Below, one piece after another: positions 45,600 through 54,772 of a stretch of DNA of 64,000 nt. The DNA is from Pseudomonadota bacterium (GTDB taxonomy: Bacteria; Desulfobacterota; Desulfobacteria; Desulfobacterales; RPRI01), in contig JAHITX010000040.1 in NCBI GenBank assembly GCA_018817425.1, positions 1-64,000 of the forward strand. Reading direction: 5' to 3'. Positions within the stretch are counted from its first letter, which is position 1. Each line of letters begins with the position of its first letter. The notes beneath the pieces were generated by a model that saw only the letters and a program-made list of their open reading frames with translations, ran no database searches and was not told the origin of the DNA. Position numbers and translations under genes: made by a program.

Positions 45600-46673
45600 A
45601 TGAACAAAAACAAAACAATTTCGTTTGTTATCGGGACAGCAATATCTGTTGCAGCAATTTATATTTCATTCCGAAATATTCCTGTTGATGATTTATTGCA
45701 ATATATTACATCCATAAACTATTTATGGGCAATCCCGGCGGGTTTGGTAGGATTATCAACTTTTATTTTCAGAGCTTTAAGATGGCAGGCAATACTGAAA
45801 CCAGTCCGAAAAATAAGCTTTGTTCAGTCTTTTCATCCTGTTATGATAAGTTTTATGATAAACTGTATATTACCAGGCAGGGTAGGGGAAGCTGCAAGAC
45901 CTGCCATACTATTAAAGAATGAAAAGCTGCCTTTTTCAACAGGGTTGGCTACAGTAGCTGTCGATCGTTTGTTTGATGTTATTTTTATGTTTCTAATTTT
46001 TTTGCTTATAATGGCAAATATTACAATAAAACCTGATTTGGTTATTGATTTTGGAGGCTACCATTTAAATAAAGATGTTCTTACATCAGCAGGAAGAAAT
46101 ATTATTGTAATGGGCGTAATGATTATTTTGGGTATATTTTTATTATTATTTGATAAAACAAGAAGGATCATAGACTATTTGATATCTAAACTGCCTGTTG
46201 TTTTTTTCCTGGCCGGGGCAGCTTTTAAAAAAAAAATTGAAGACAGGTTTTGTATTCCGGCACAAAAAATCCTTAAAAATTTTTCAGACGGTTTTTTACT
46301 TATAAAGAGTCCAAAGATCATTTTGATTTGTATTTTTTATACAATGATTATCTGGTTTCTTTGCGCTGTTTCATATTACCTGCTGTCGTTTGGTTGTCCA
46401 CGAATTGATATATCTTTTATGGAATTTACAGCAGTAATGATTATTGTTTGTTTTTTCATAGCCCTTCCTTCAGTTCCTGGATACTGGGGGCTTTGGGAAG
46501 CAGGTGGTATATTTTCTATGGCCCTTTTCGGGGTATCTGCAAAGGATGCCGCAGGTTATACTTTAATAAATCATTTTATACAAATTATTCCGGTAGTAAT
46601 AATGGGTCTTGTGTCTGCAATGATAACAGGTATAACAATAAGAAAGGCTGCATCTATAAAACAAGAAGGTTAA
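45600..46673 (+). CDS. Lysylphosphatidylglycerol synthase TM-domain (flippase-like) protein
   Basis: This is a 357-residue inner-membrane protein with about eight helices. NCILPGRVGEAARPAILL near residue 82 and LPSVPGYWGLWEAGGIFSM near 290 are the typical motifs of the UPF0104/YbhN-AglD-type family. Members move or flip lipid-linked molecules, with substrate unknown. It starts 10 bp after ribF and ends 3 bp before def. Confidence 0.85.
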   Translation: MNKNKTISFVIGTAISVAAIYISFRNIPVDDLLQYITSINYLWAIPAGLVGLSTFIFRALRWQAILKPVRKISFVQSFHPVMISFMINCILPGRVGEAARPAILLKNEKLPFSTGLATVAVDRLFDVIFMFLIFLLIMANITIKPDLVIDFGGYHLNKDVLTSAGRNIIVMGVMIILGIFLLLFDKTRRIIDYLISKLPVVFFLAGAAFKKKIEDRFCIPAQKILKNFSDGFLLIKSPKIILICIFYTMIIWFLCAVSYYLLSFGCPRIDISFMEFTAVMIIVCFFIALPSVPGYWGLWEAGGIFSMALFGVSAKDAAGYTLINHFIQIIPVVIMGLVSAMITGITIRKAASIKQEG

Positions 46674-46676
46674 CAA

Positions 46677-47189
46677 ATGGCATTACTTGATATACTTACA
46701 TATCCTGACAGGTTTTTGAAAAATGCCGCAAAGCCGGTAACGGATATTAACGGTGCTCTTCAAAAAATTATAGATGATATGATAGAGACTATGTACAGGG
46801 CCCCAGGCATCGGGCTTGCATCAATCCAGATCGGATGCGATAAAAGTATAATAGTTTATGATATAGATCAGGAAGAAAAACCAAAATCGATACAAGTGCT
46901 TTTAAATCCTGTAATCATTGAAACCGAGGGAGAAACTCTTTCGCAAAGCGAAGGTTGCTTAAGTGTTCCCGATTTAAGATCGGATGTGAAAAGAGCAGAT
47001 TCAGTAATTGTTGAAGCTCTAGACAGGGAAGGAAATCCATTAAGAATAGAAGCAAATGATCATCTTGCCATTGTTTTACAGCATGAGATAGATCATTTGA
47101 ATGGAGTTTTGTTTATAGACAGGATCAGCGCATTAAAGCGGGAACTTTATAAAAGGCGCGTTAAGAAGCTTTTGAAACAAAATGAATAA
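46677..47189 (+). CDS. def: Peptide deformylase
   Basis: This 170-residue deformylase carries GIGLASIQIG, EGCLSVP and QHEIDHLNGVLF, the three metal-site motifs (Cys, two His and Glu). It removes formyl from nascent N-terminal methionine. Its end overlaps fmt by 8 bp, as in many bacteria. Confidence 0.95.
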   Translation: MALLDILTYPDRFLKNAAKPVTDINGALQKIIDDMIETMYRAPGIGLASIQIGCDKSIIVYDIDQEEKPKSIQVLLNPVIIETEGETLSQSEGCLSVPDLRSDVKRADSVIVEALDREGNPLRIEANDHLAIVLQHEIDHLNGVLFIDRISALKRELYKRRVKKLLKQNE

Positions 47190-48123
47190 GCAACGAATAA
47201 TATTTATGGGTACTCCGGACTTTGCTGTGCCGTCTTTAAAAGCTTTGCATAATACCGGTTATGAAGTTGTGCTTGTTGTAACACAACCGGATCGTCCCAA
47301 AGGAAGAGGCAGAAAACTGGTATTTACTCCGGTTAAAGAAACTGCACTTGAGTTAGGTTACAGTATCGCTCAACCCTTATCCATTAAAACATCTGAATTT
47401 TCCGACATGATCTCTTCGCTTTGTCCGGATTTGTTTGTAGTAATAGCTTTTGGCCATATACTACCGAAAAACATCCTTGATATATCAAAAAAAGGCGCAA
47501 TTAACCTCCATGCTTCTTTGCTTCCAAAATACCGCGGGCCTGCTCCCATTCAGTGGGCGGTGATAAACAGAGAAAAAAAAACCGGCATAACGGCTATGCT
47601 TATGGATGAGGGGCTTGATACCGGTGATATTTTATTGTCTACCGAAGTTATAATTTCTTCTAAAGATACTTCTTCTTCACTTCATGACCGCATGGCAATT
47701 GTAGCTTCCGATCTTTTAATAAAGACTCTATCCGGAATTAAAGCAAACACCATAAATCCGGTGCCTCAGGATCATTCTCTTGCCACTTATGCACCTTTGC
47801 TTAAGAAAATAGACGGCCGTATAAACTGGTCAAAAACAGCAAAAGAAATTGAAGCTTTCATTCGGGGTATAAACCCGTGGCCTGGCGCTTTTACCATGCA
47901 TGGGGATAAACGGCTCAAGATCTTTGATGCAGATGTTATTCCAGGCAGTGTAAAACAGGTTCCCGGAACGATAGTCGGCGAGACAAGGGATCATCTTTTT
48001 GTTGCAACAGGTGATGGCATTTTGTCAATAAAGGATATTCAGGAAGAATCCGGAAAGCGTCAAGATATAAAAAATTATTTATGCGGCTGCAATAATATTA
48101 CACAAGGAACTGTTTTGGTATAA
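47182..48123 (+). CDS. fmt: Methionyl-tRNA formyltransferase
   Basis: This 313-residue enzyme has FMGTPDFAVPSL at the start, INLHASLLPKYRGPAPIQWA with the catalytic Asn/His/Asp region, and a C-terminal OB domain (INPWPGAFT). It formylates initiator Met-tRNA using 10-formyl-THF. It pairs with overlapping def and is followed by rsmB in the order common to bacteria. Confidence 0.95.
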   Translation: MNKQRIIFMGTPDFAVPSLKALHNTGYEVVLVVTQPDRPKGRGRKLVFTPVKETALELGYSIAQPLSIKTSEFSDMISSLCPDLFVVIAFGHILPKNILDISKKGAINLHASLLPKYRGPAPIQWAVINREKKTGITAMLMDEGLDTGDILLSTEVIISSKDTSSSLHDRMAIVASDLLIKTLSGIKANTINPVPQDHSLATYAPLLKKIDGRINWSKTAKEIEAFIRGINPWPGAFTMHGDKRLKIFDADVIPGSVKQVPGTIVGETRDHLFVATGDGILSIKDIQEESGKRQDIKNYLCGCNNITQGTVLV

Positions 48124-48146
48124 ATAGAAAATATGAACTATGAAAA

Positions 48147-49541
48147 ATGAATAAATCCCAGATAAATGGCAATAATGATTCGCTTTTTGCAAACGATACC
48201 CGAACTTTGGCTCTTCATTTATTGAACAAGATAGATAAGAAAAAGTATACTCTTGATAACCTCCTCGAAGAATTCCAAAGAAAATATGATCTCCCTAAAA
48301 GGGAAAAGGCTTTATTTAATGCCCTTGTTTATGGAGTACTAAGATGGCGTAGCCGGTTAGACTGGATAATACAACAATTTTCCAAACAGCCTTTGGAAAA
48401 AACCAATGCTGAAATTTTAAATATTCTTCGCCTTGGACTATTTCAAATTATACATCTAAACAGGATTCCCATTTCTGCGGCAGTTAATACTTCCGTTGAA
48501 ATTGCAAAACATGTAGCAGGAATTAAAAGTTCAGGATATGTGAATGCTGTATTAAGAAGAACCGGACGAGAATATAAATCTCTTTGTTTTCCTGATATAA
48601 ATAATAAGCCCGAATATGCCATTTCTGTAAATAAATCTTTTCCTGAATGGATGATAAAAAGATGGATCGGACTCCTAGGGAAAAAATCGGCTATTGATCT
48701 GTGCGATGCCATTAACAACATTCCTCCTATCACAATACGGGTAAACATACTTAAAACAAACCGCAATGAGCTTATTGATTGTATTGAATCAGAAGTCCAG
48801 GATGTCAGCCGGACAGTTTGTTCGCCCAACGGAGTCTCTTTTTTGCGCCCAAAGAAGCCTATTTCCGAAATGGAAGCCTTTCAAAAAGGATGGTTTCAGG
48901 TACAGGATGAAGCCGCCCAGCTTGTAGCTTTGCTTTTGGATCCGGAACCAGGGGAAACCATAATGGATGCCTGCGCCGGACTTGGAGGGAAAACAGGACA
49001 TATCGGTCAGTTAATGAAAAACAAAGGCAGTATTACAGCAATAGATTACGAGAAAGAAAAATTGCTTAAGCTAAACCTTGATATGGAAAGACTTGGCATA
49101 ACAAATGTTAAAACATCCATGGGAGATCTTGGTGATCCTGTTTTTCTTAAAAACTATTCCGGAAAGTTTGACCGGATTCTAATTGATGCTCCCTGTTCAA
49201 GTATGGGCGTTATACGCAGGAATCCTGATATTAAATGGAAACTGACCGAAGAAAAACTGTTATTTTATCAAAAAAGGCAATTTCTTTATTTAGACAATCT
49301 TTCAATGGTTCTGAAACCGGGGGGAATTATAGTGTATGCAGTGTGCAGCACCGAACCGGAAGAGAACGAAGAAGTAATAAGTAAATTCTTATTAAAACAT
49401 CCAGATTTTATAATTGATGACATACGTTGTTTCTCAAAGATTTTTGAGCCTTTTGTAAACAGTGAAGGATTTATCAAAACATACCCTCATATTAATAATA
49501 TGGATGGCTTTTTTATTGCACGTCTAAAACGGAGGATATGA
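48147..49541 (+). CDS. rsmB: 16S rRNA m5C967 methyltransferase RsmB
   Basis: This is a 464-residue protein. The N-terminal NusB-like domain has ALHLLNKIDKKKYTLDNLL and LNILRLGLFQIIHL. The SAM domain has DACAGLGGKTGHI, IDAPCSSMGVIRRNPDIKW and YAVCSTEPEENEEVI, so both catalytic cysteines are present. It methylates C967 of 16S rRNA. The downstream sensor kinase starts 43 bp later and may share read-through. Confidence 0.93.
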   Translation: MNKSQINGNNDSLFANDTRTLALHLLNKIDKKKYTLDNLLEEFQRKYDLPKREKALFNALVYGVLRWRSRLDWIIQQFSKQPLEKTNAEILNILRLGLFQIIHLNRIPISAAVNTSVEIAKHVAGIKSSGYVNAVLRRTGREYKSLCFPDINNKPEYAISVNKSFPEWMIKRWIGLLGKKSAIDLCDAINNIPPITIRVNILKTNRNELIDCIESEVQDVSRTVCSPNGVSFLRPKKPISEMEAFQKGWFQVQDEAAQLVALLLDPEPGETIMDACAGLGGKTGHIGQLMKNKGSITAIDYEKEKLLKLNLDMERLGITNVKTSMGDLGDPVFLKNYSGKFDRILIDAPCSSMGVIRRNPDIKWKLTEEKLLFYQKRQFLYLDNLSMVLKPGGIIVYAVCSTEPEENEEVISKFLLKHPDFIIDDIRCFSKIFEPFVNSEGFIKTYPHINNMDGFFIARLKRRI

Positions 49542-49584
49542 TGCTGTAGGTTTCAACACTTGGAGACCTATATGAGGTGATAAA

Positions 49585-51024
49585 TTGTTTAGAGTCAAAA
49601 GCTTCTCCTTAAACATACGCAAAAAAATAATCGTTGGTCTTACAATATGTCTTCTTGTAATAGGTTTTGTCGGGGGAAATTCATACCGGTTTTTGCATCA
49701 GATAGAACAGAAACAGCACCTTGTTGAAGTTGCCGATGATCTCAGCAATATAGTACTTGAGATAAGGCGGTATGAAAAAAACTTTCTTTTATATGGTTCA
49801 CAGGACGACCTGTCAGAGAATAGGAGTTATATTAAAAAGGGCCTTGAAGTTCTTTCAAACATTTCCGCTGATATGAAAAAAAAGAAAGGTGCGCCTCAGA
49901 TCGGATTGATTGAAAAGGGATTAATAGAGTATGAAAAGCTGATGGATCAGATGGCTGTTTGTGTAGTAGGGGGAAGGAAAGACTGTGAAAATGATCTGGA
50001 AGACAGGCTGCGGGCGGAAGGGAAAAATCTTGTAGACAGGTCAATAGCCCTTGTCAGTTTTGAAAGGGAAAGGATTCTTGCTATAATCGGGCAACTTAAA
50101 AAACATATCATCATTAATGTTACATTATTTTTATCAATGGGTATGTTTTTAATACCGATGATGGCAAGAAAGATAATAAAGCCTTTGAGGATAATTGAAA
50201 AAACAACGGTCCAGATAGCAAACGGGAATTTTTCTTTTATTCCGGTTCAAAATACAAGGGATGAAACACAGCGTGTAGTTGAAGCATTCAACCGCATGGT
50301 TGCAGAACTTGAAAAACGCCAGGAACAACTGGTTCAAACAAAAAAATTGTCATCAATAGGGATTCTTACTTCAGGTGTTGCCCATCAGCTTAACAATCCA
50401 CTAAACAATATTTCAACTTCCTGCCAGATACTTTTGGAAGAAGGCCGTGATGCTGAACCCGAGTTTATGCACAGAATGCTTTTAAATATTGAACAGGAAG
50501 TAAACAGGGCAAGAGATACCGTGAAAGGGCTTTTGGAATTTTCCCGTGACAGAGATTTTGCTCTGGCTCCGGTTTCTCTTGATGAAGTGGCAGAGCGTTC
50601 AATCAGGCTTGTTTCAAGCCAGGTGCCTTCCGGAATCGAAATACAAAAGGATATACCTAAAGATTTGGTGCTTGATATAGATATGCAGCGAATTCAGGAA
50701 GTATTTCTGAATTTAATCATAAATGCTGTTCAGGCTATTGAAAGCACATCAGGTCTTATAAAAATATCGGCAAAGCCGGATCATGCTGTCGGAATGGCTG
50801 TGATAAATTTTGAGGATACGGGCGTCGGCATACCTGAAGATAATTTCGATATGATTTTCGATCCTTTTTTTACTACAAAAGAAGTTGGTATGGGAACCGG
50901 CCTTGGACTTTCGATAGTATACGGAATTGTGCAACAGCATAAAGGTTCCATTTCGGTTGAGAGCAAGGTAGGCGAGGGCACAAGATTTATAATTCATCTT
51001 CCACTTCATAAACAACGGGCATGA
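49585..51024 (+). CDS. Membrane sensor histidine kinase
   Basis: This is a 479-residue kinase. Transmembrane helix 1 is near residues 14-30 (IIVGLTICLLVIGFVGG) and helix 2 near 173-193. Between them is an extracytoplasmic helical domain of about 140 residues. A HAMP-like linker, then the H box GVAHQLNNPLNNI near 265, NAVQAIE, DTGVGIP, DPFFTTK and GTGLGLSI follow. It starts with TTG after GAGGTGA. The operon with the sigma-54 regulator makes it the cognate kinase. The stimulus is unknown, but the neighbouring UspA/TauE genes suggest a redox or sulfur-related stress. Confidence 0.88.
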   Translation: MFRVKSFSLNIRKKIIVGLTICLLVIGFVGGNSYRFLHQIEQKQHLVEVADDLSNIVLEIRRYEKNFLLYGSQDDLSENRSYIKKGLEVLSNISADMKKKKGAPQIGLIEKGLIEYEKLMDQMAVCVVGGRKDCENDLEDRLRAEGKNLVDRSIALVSFERERILAIIGQLKKHIIINVTLFLSMGMFLIPMMARKIIKPLRIIEKTTVQIANGNFSFIPVQNTRDETQRVVEAFNRMVAELEKRQEQLVQTKKLSSIGILTSGVAHQLNNPLNNISTSCQILLEEGRDAEPEFMHRMLLNIEQEVNRARDTVKGLLEFSRDRDFALAPVSLDEVAERSIRLVSSQVPSGIEIQKDIPKDLVLDIDMQRIQEVFLNLIINAVQAIESTSGLIKISAKPDHAVGMAVINFEDTGVGIPEDNFDMIFDPFFTTKEVGMGTGLGLSIVYGIVQQHKGSISVESKVGEGTRFIIHLPLHKQRA

Positions 51025-51035
51025 AGGAGACTATA

Positions 51036-52397
51036 ATGACGGCTAAAACCGCCCGGATATTAATTGTAGATGATGAACAGATTGCAAGAGAGAATCTGGA
51101 TCATGTCCTTAATAAAGAAGGATATGAAACCGTGCCGGTTGAAAACGGAATTGCAGCCTTAAAAGAGCTTGAAAAAGCGGAATTTGATCTTGTGCTGACA
51201 GATCTTAAAATGCAGGTAGTTGACGGCCTTAAGGTTCTTGAAAAGACAAAAGAGCTTTATCCTGCAACAGAAGTTATTATTATAACGGGATACGCTACTG
51301 TTGCTACGGCAGTTGAAGCAATGCAAAGAGGTGCATTTTATTATATACCAAAGCCTGTCAAAATAGAGGAAGTCCGTATTCTTGTGAGGCAGGCGCTTGA
51401 AAAGAAATCTTTAAAAAAAGAAGTTGCGGAACTTAAACTTCGTATCGGAAGCAAAAAAGAAATTACTTTTATTACCGGCAATAATGCTAAAATGGACAAT
51501 CTGAAAAAAACTGTTGAACAGATTGCTCCAACTGATTGTACAGCTCTTATACTCGGTGAAACCGGAACCGGTAAGGAACTAGTAGCTAAAATGATTCACA
51601 AGCTGAGCAACCGTTGTGAGAAAAGATTTCTTGCAGTAAACTGCGGGGCATTTAATGAGGAACTTCTTGCAAATGAACTTTTCGGGCATGAAAAAGAAGC
51701 TTTTACAGGGGCACGCGGAATAAAAAAAGGTTTGCTGGAAGCAGCTGAAGGAGGAACTGTTTTTTTGGATGAAATAGGCGATATGCCGCTTTCGATGCAG
51801 GTAAAGCTTTTAAGAGTTTTGCAGGACAGGACATTAATCAGGGTAGGGGGGACTGATGAAATTTCTGTTGATATTCGAATAATTGCTGCTACAAATAAGA
51901 ATCTTGCATTGGAGATCGAGGAAGGAAATTTCCGTCAGGATTTATTTTACCGTATCAATGTCATAACACTTCATGTTCCGCCTCTTTCGGAAAGAAAAGA
52001 AAGCATTCCGGTTTTGAGCATGCATTTTATAAAAAAATATTCAGAGAACCAGGGGAAAAATATTATAAATATTTCTGATGAAGTAATGGCTATTCTTGAA
52101 AGCTATGAGTATCCCGGTAATATCAGAGAACTGGAGAATATCATGGAACATGCTGTGGCAATGGCGGATGGAAATACAATTACAATGCGTCATCTTCCGC
52201 CGGATTTCCAGCAGCTTAAATTCAGGATACAAAGCAGGCGGCAAAGAGAATTTCTTACGCTGGAAGAAAATGAAATGGAGTATATTGCATGGGTACTCGA
52301 TCAGGTGGAGAATAAAAAAATAAAAGCAGCTGAAATCCTGGGTATAGACAGGGTTTCATTATGGAGAAAGTTAAGACGCTATAACCTTGATACATAG
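51036..52397 (+). CDS. Sigma-54-dependent response regulator (NtrC-like)
   Basis: This is about 453 residues. The receiver comes first (LIVDDEQIAREN, phosphoacceptor Asp in VLTDLKM near residue 56). The AAA+ domain has GETGTGKE near 174 and VFLDEIGD. The C-terminal Fis-type HTH is AAEILGIDRVSLWRKLRR. The sigma-54-contact loop reads EAFTGA, not the usual GAFTGA. AAGGAG lies before ATG 51036, and the earlier ATG (51021) overlaps that site. It probably acts at the dyads 54506-54607. The gene's stop abuts the Lon stop with no space. Confidence 0.9.
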   Translation: MTAKTARILIVDDEQIARENLDHVLNKEGYETVPVENGIAALKELEKAEFDLVLTDLKMQVVDGLKVLEKTKELYPATEVIIITGYATVATAVEAMQRGAFYYIPKPVKIEEVRILVRQALEKKSLKKEVAELKLRIGSKKEITFITGNNAKMDNLKKTVEQIAPTDCTALILGETGTGKELVAKMIHKLSNRCEKRFLAVNCGAFNEELLANELFGHEKEAFTGARGIKKGLLEAAEGGTVFLDEIGDMPLSMQVKLLRVLQDRTLIRVGGTDEISVDIRIIAATNKNLALEIEEGNFRQDLFYRINVITLHVPPLSERKESIPVLSMHFIKKYSENQGKNIINISDEVMAILESYEYPGNIRELENIMEHAVAMADGNTITMRHLPPDFQQLKFRIQSRRQREFLTLEENEMEYIAWVLDQVENKKIKAAEILGIDRVSLWRKLRRYNLDT

Positions 52398-54419
52398 CTA
52401 TTGTATAACCAATTTCACAATAAAAGGGATTTCTTCCGCAAGCACAATTTCTATACCTTCTTTGGCTTCCGGTTCAAGATTTGTAACATCCGTTTCATTG
52501 CGTTTGGGAAAAACAACAGTTTTGATTCCGCTTCGCTGAGCGGCAAGAATTTTTTCACGAATTCCGCTTATACCTAATATCCTTCCGCTTAATGTAATCT
52601 CACCTGTCATAGCAATATCGTTTCTTGCCGGTTTTCCTGTTAAAAGAGAAATTAGGGCAACGGCAATTGTGATACCTGCTGAAGGTCCATCTTTTGGTAT
52701 TGCTCCTGAAGGAATATGAATATGAATGTCGCGTTCATTAAAAAAATCCGGATCTATTCCGAACTGCTCAGCATTGCTTCTAACAAAACTTAATGCTGTC
52801 TGCGCCGATTCCTGCAAAACATTTCCCATTGATCCTGTCAGTATAAGCTGACGGTTTCCTTTCATCAGGCTTGCTTCAATGAAAATAATTTCTCCCCCGA
52901 ATTCAGTCCACACAAGACCAGTTGTTATGCCGGCTTTATTTTCTCTTTCAGCAATTTCATGTGTGAATTTTCTGGGGCCAAGAAGTTTTTCAATAAGTAT
53001 ATCATCAACTGTTATCGAATCTGCATTATTAGGTCCGTTGCCGTTTTGAAGAAAAAGTCTTGCCATTTTACGAAATATTGTTGCAATTTCACGCTCAAAA
53101 TTACGAAGCCCTGCTTCCTGCGTGTAGTCATTTACTATTTTAGATATGGCATTATCTAATAATTCAATATTAAAACCGACCAAACCATGCTCTTTGATCT
53201 GCTTTGGTATAAGATGAAGCTTTGCGATATTTCTTTTTTCTTTTTCCGTGTAACCGGAAAAACGAATTACTTCCAGCCTGTCTAAAAGAGGAGCAGGAAG
53301 CTTTTCAACCATATTAGCTGTTGATATAAACATTACACCCGAAAGATCAAAAGGTGCATCAAGATAATGGTCGGTGAAATTGCTGTTTTGCTCAGGATCA
53401 AGAATCTCTAAGAGAACCGAAGCCGGATCACCATGAAAATCCTGTCCGATTTTATCAATTTCATCAAGCATAAAAACCGGATTACATGTTCCTGCGCGTT
53501 TTATCTCATTAATAATTCTTCCGGGCATTGCTCCAACATATGTTCTTCGGTGCCCGCGTAAATCAGCTTCATCTCTTAGCCCTGCAAGTGATATACGAAC
53601 AAATTTTCTTCCTAAAGCCTCTGCAATAGATCTTCCGACCGAAGTCTTGCCGGTTCCGGGAGGGCCTGCAAAACAAAGTACCGGGCTGCGGGTCATTTGT
53701 ATATGCTTTTTCTTATCAATAATCTGTCGAACTGTTTGGCGAAGCTCATCTAAGTTTATAGGTTTGGGAAGATAGTGGAATGCGCCTTTTTTTAATGCGT
53801 TTACAGCTGAACTGACGGTTGCAAATCCGGTTATCATAACAAGTTCGGTATGGGGAGATATTTTTTTTGCAGATTCCAGCAATTGAATGCCGTCCATCTT
53901 TTCCATTTTGAGATCGGTTAATATCAAATCTATGTGGTGTTCTTTTAAGATATTTACCGCTTCAAGCCCGTTTGCTGCCGTACTTATTGCATAACCTTCT
54001 TTGCGCAATATATATTCAAGGTTATTTCTTGCTATTTCCTCATCATCAACAACTAATATATGAAATTTCTGTATACTGAAAAGGGTTCTTACGGAAAGAT
54101 ATTCAAGCACGCGTTCTTTGATGGCATTCAAACCGTAATGTTTGGATTCCATTATTTTTTCAGCGTTTTTTAAATCAAGATTGTCATCTGTGAAAGTATG
54201 CCAAGGCAGAGATAGGAGGTATTCGATATAATTAAAGCCTATACTGTATTCCGGTGTTGAAATATCCATGTTTTCCATGCGTTCCAGTTCTCTGATTGCG
54301 ACAGAGGCGAGAGAATCGGATAATCCTGCCTTTTCGACTAAAGTACGTAAGTCTGAGAGTTCCTGATTAGGTCTTTTATTCTCTTCAGCTTGTTTTTCAG
54401 GCTTTTTTGTAAAAATCAT
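52398..54419 (-). CDS. Lon-type protease with an inserted response-regulator receiver domain
   Basis: This is a 673-residue protein. Residues 20-112 are the helical linker of Lon (YIEYLLSLPWHTF, YGLNAIKERVLEYLSVRTL). Residues 120-235 are a complete receiver: D125/D126, phosphoacceptor D169, T197 and K219. Residues 245-480 are AAA+ (Walker A GPPGTGKTS at 252-260, Walker B VFMLDEID). The protease domain has Ser580 (DGPSAG) and Lys623 (REKILA), an intact dyad. The N-terminal substrate-binding LAN domain of standard Lon is absent. The receiver is nested exactly between linker and AAA+, so phosphorylation could gate proteolysis. AAAGGATGG precedes the start. Confidence 0.92.
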   Translation of the reverse strand: MIFTKKPEKQAEENKRPNQELSDLRTLVEKAGLSDSLASVAIRELERMENMDISTPEYSIGFNYIEYLLSLPWHTFTDDNLDLKNAEKIMESKHYGLNAIKERVLEYLSVRTLFSIQKFHILVVDDEEIARNNLEYILRKEGYAISTAANGLEAVNILKEHHIDLILTDLKMEKMDGIQLLESAKKISPHTELVMITGFATVSSAVNALKKGAFHYLPKPINLDELRQTVRQIIDKKKHIQMTRSPVLCFAGPPGTGKTSVGRSIAEALGRKFVRISLAGLRDEADLRGHRRTYVGAMPGRIINEIKRAGTCNPVFMLDEIDKIGQDFHGDPASVLLEILDPEQNSNFTDHYLDAPFDLSGVMFISTANMVEKLPAPLLDRLEVIRFSGYTEKEKRNIAKLHLIPKQIKEHGLVGFNIELLDNAISKIVNDYTQEAGLRNFEREIATIFRKMARLFLQNGNGPNNADSITVDDILIEKLLGPRKFTHEIAERENKAGITTGLVWTEFGGEIIFIEASLMKGNRQLILTGSMGNVLQESAQTALSFVRSNAEQFGIDPDFFNERDIHIHIPSGAIPKDGPSAGITIAVALISLLTGKPARNDIAMTGEITLSGRILGISGIREKILAAQRSGIKTVVFPKRNETDVTNLEPEAKEGIEIVLAEEIPFIVKLVIQ

Positions 54420-54505
54420 AATCCCATCCTTTTTAGATATTAAAGCTCATTTTTATTTATCGAAAAATAAAGACAATAGCAACTGTTTCCGGTCGTTAAG
54501 ATGGC

Positions 54506-54699
54506 GTTGCATTTAGCAACGGCCAATCACATAATGTAACATAGATATAACAATCTGAAATAATTATAAAATATATTTAGCTAAAATATAATGTTGCATA
54601 TTGCAATAAATACGAAAAACGAGACAAAGCCTATAACATGATATATATAATTATGATAGATAGTTATAGTTAGTTATAATATATGGCATAATAATTGAA
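54506..54699 (+). promoter_or_regulatory. Candidate sigma-54 promoter with two upstream dyads
   Basis: GTTGCATTTAGCAAC (54506-54520) and GTTGCATATTGCAAT (54593-54607) share the dyad TTGC-N5-GCAA. They lie about 170 and 85 bp upstream of TGGCAT-AATAA-TTGAA (54684-54699), which is close to TGGCAC-N5-TTGCA (the -12 GC is GA here). The spacing suits NtrC-type enhancer sites. The neighbouring regulator is the candidate binder. Confidence 0.55.
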
Positions 54700-54772
54700 A
54701 CACATAAAGTTAACAAGACAGAATGCTTTTATCTGAATATCTGTAAATTTATATAAAAAGGTTAAGCTATTC

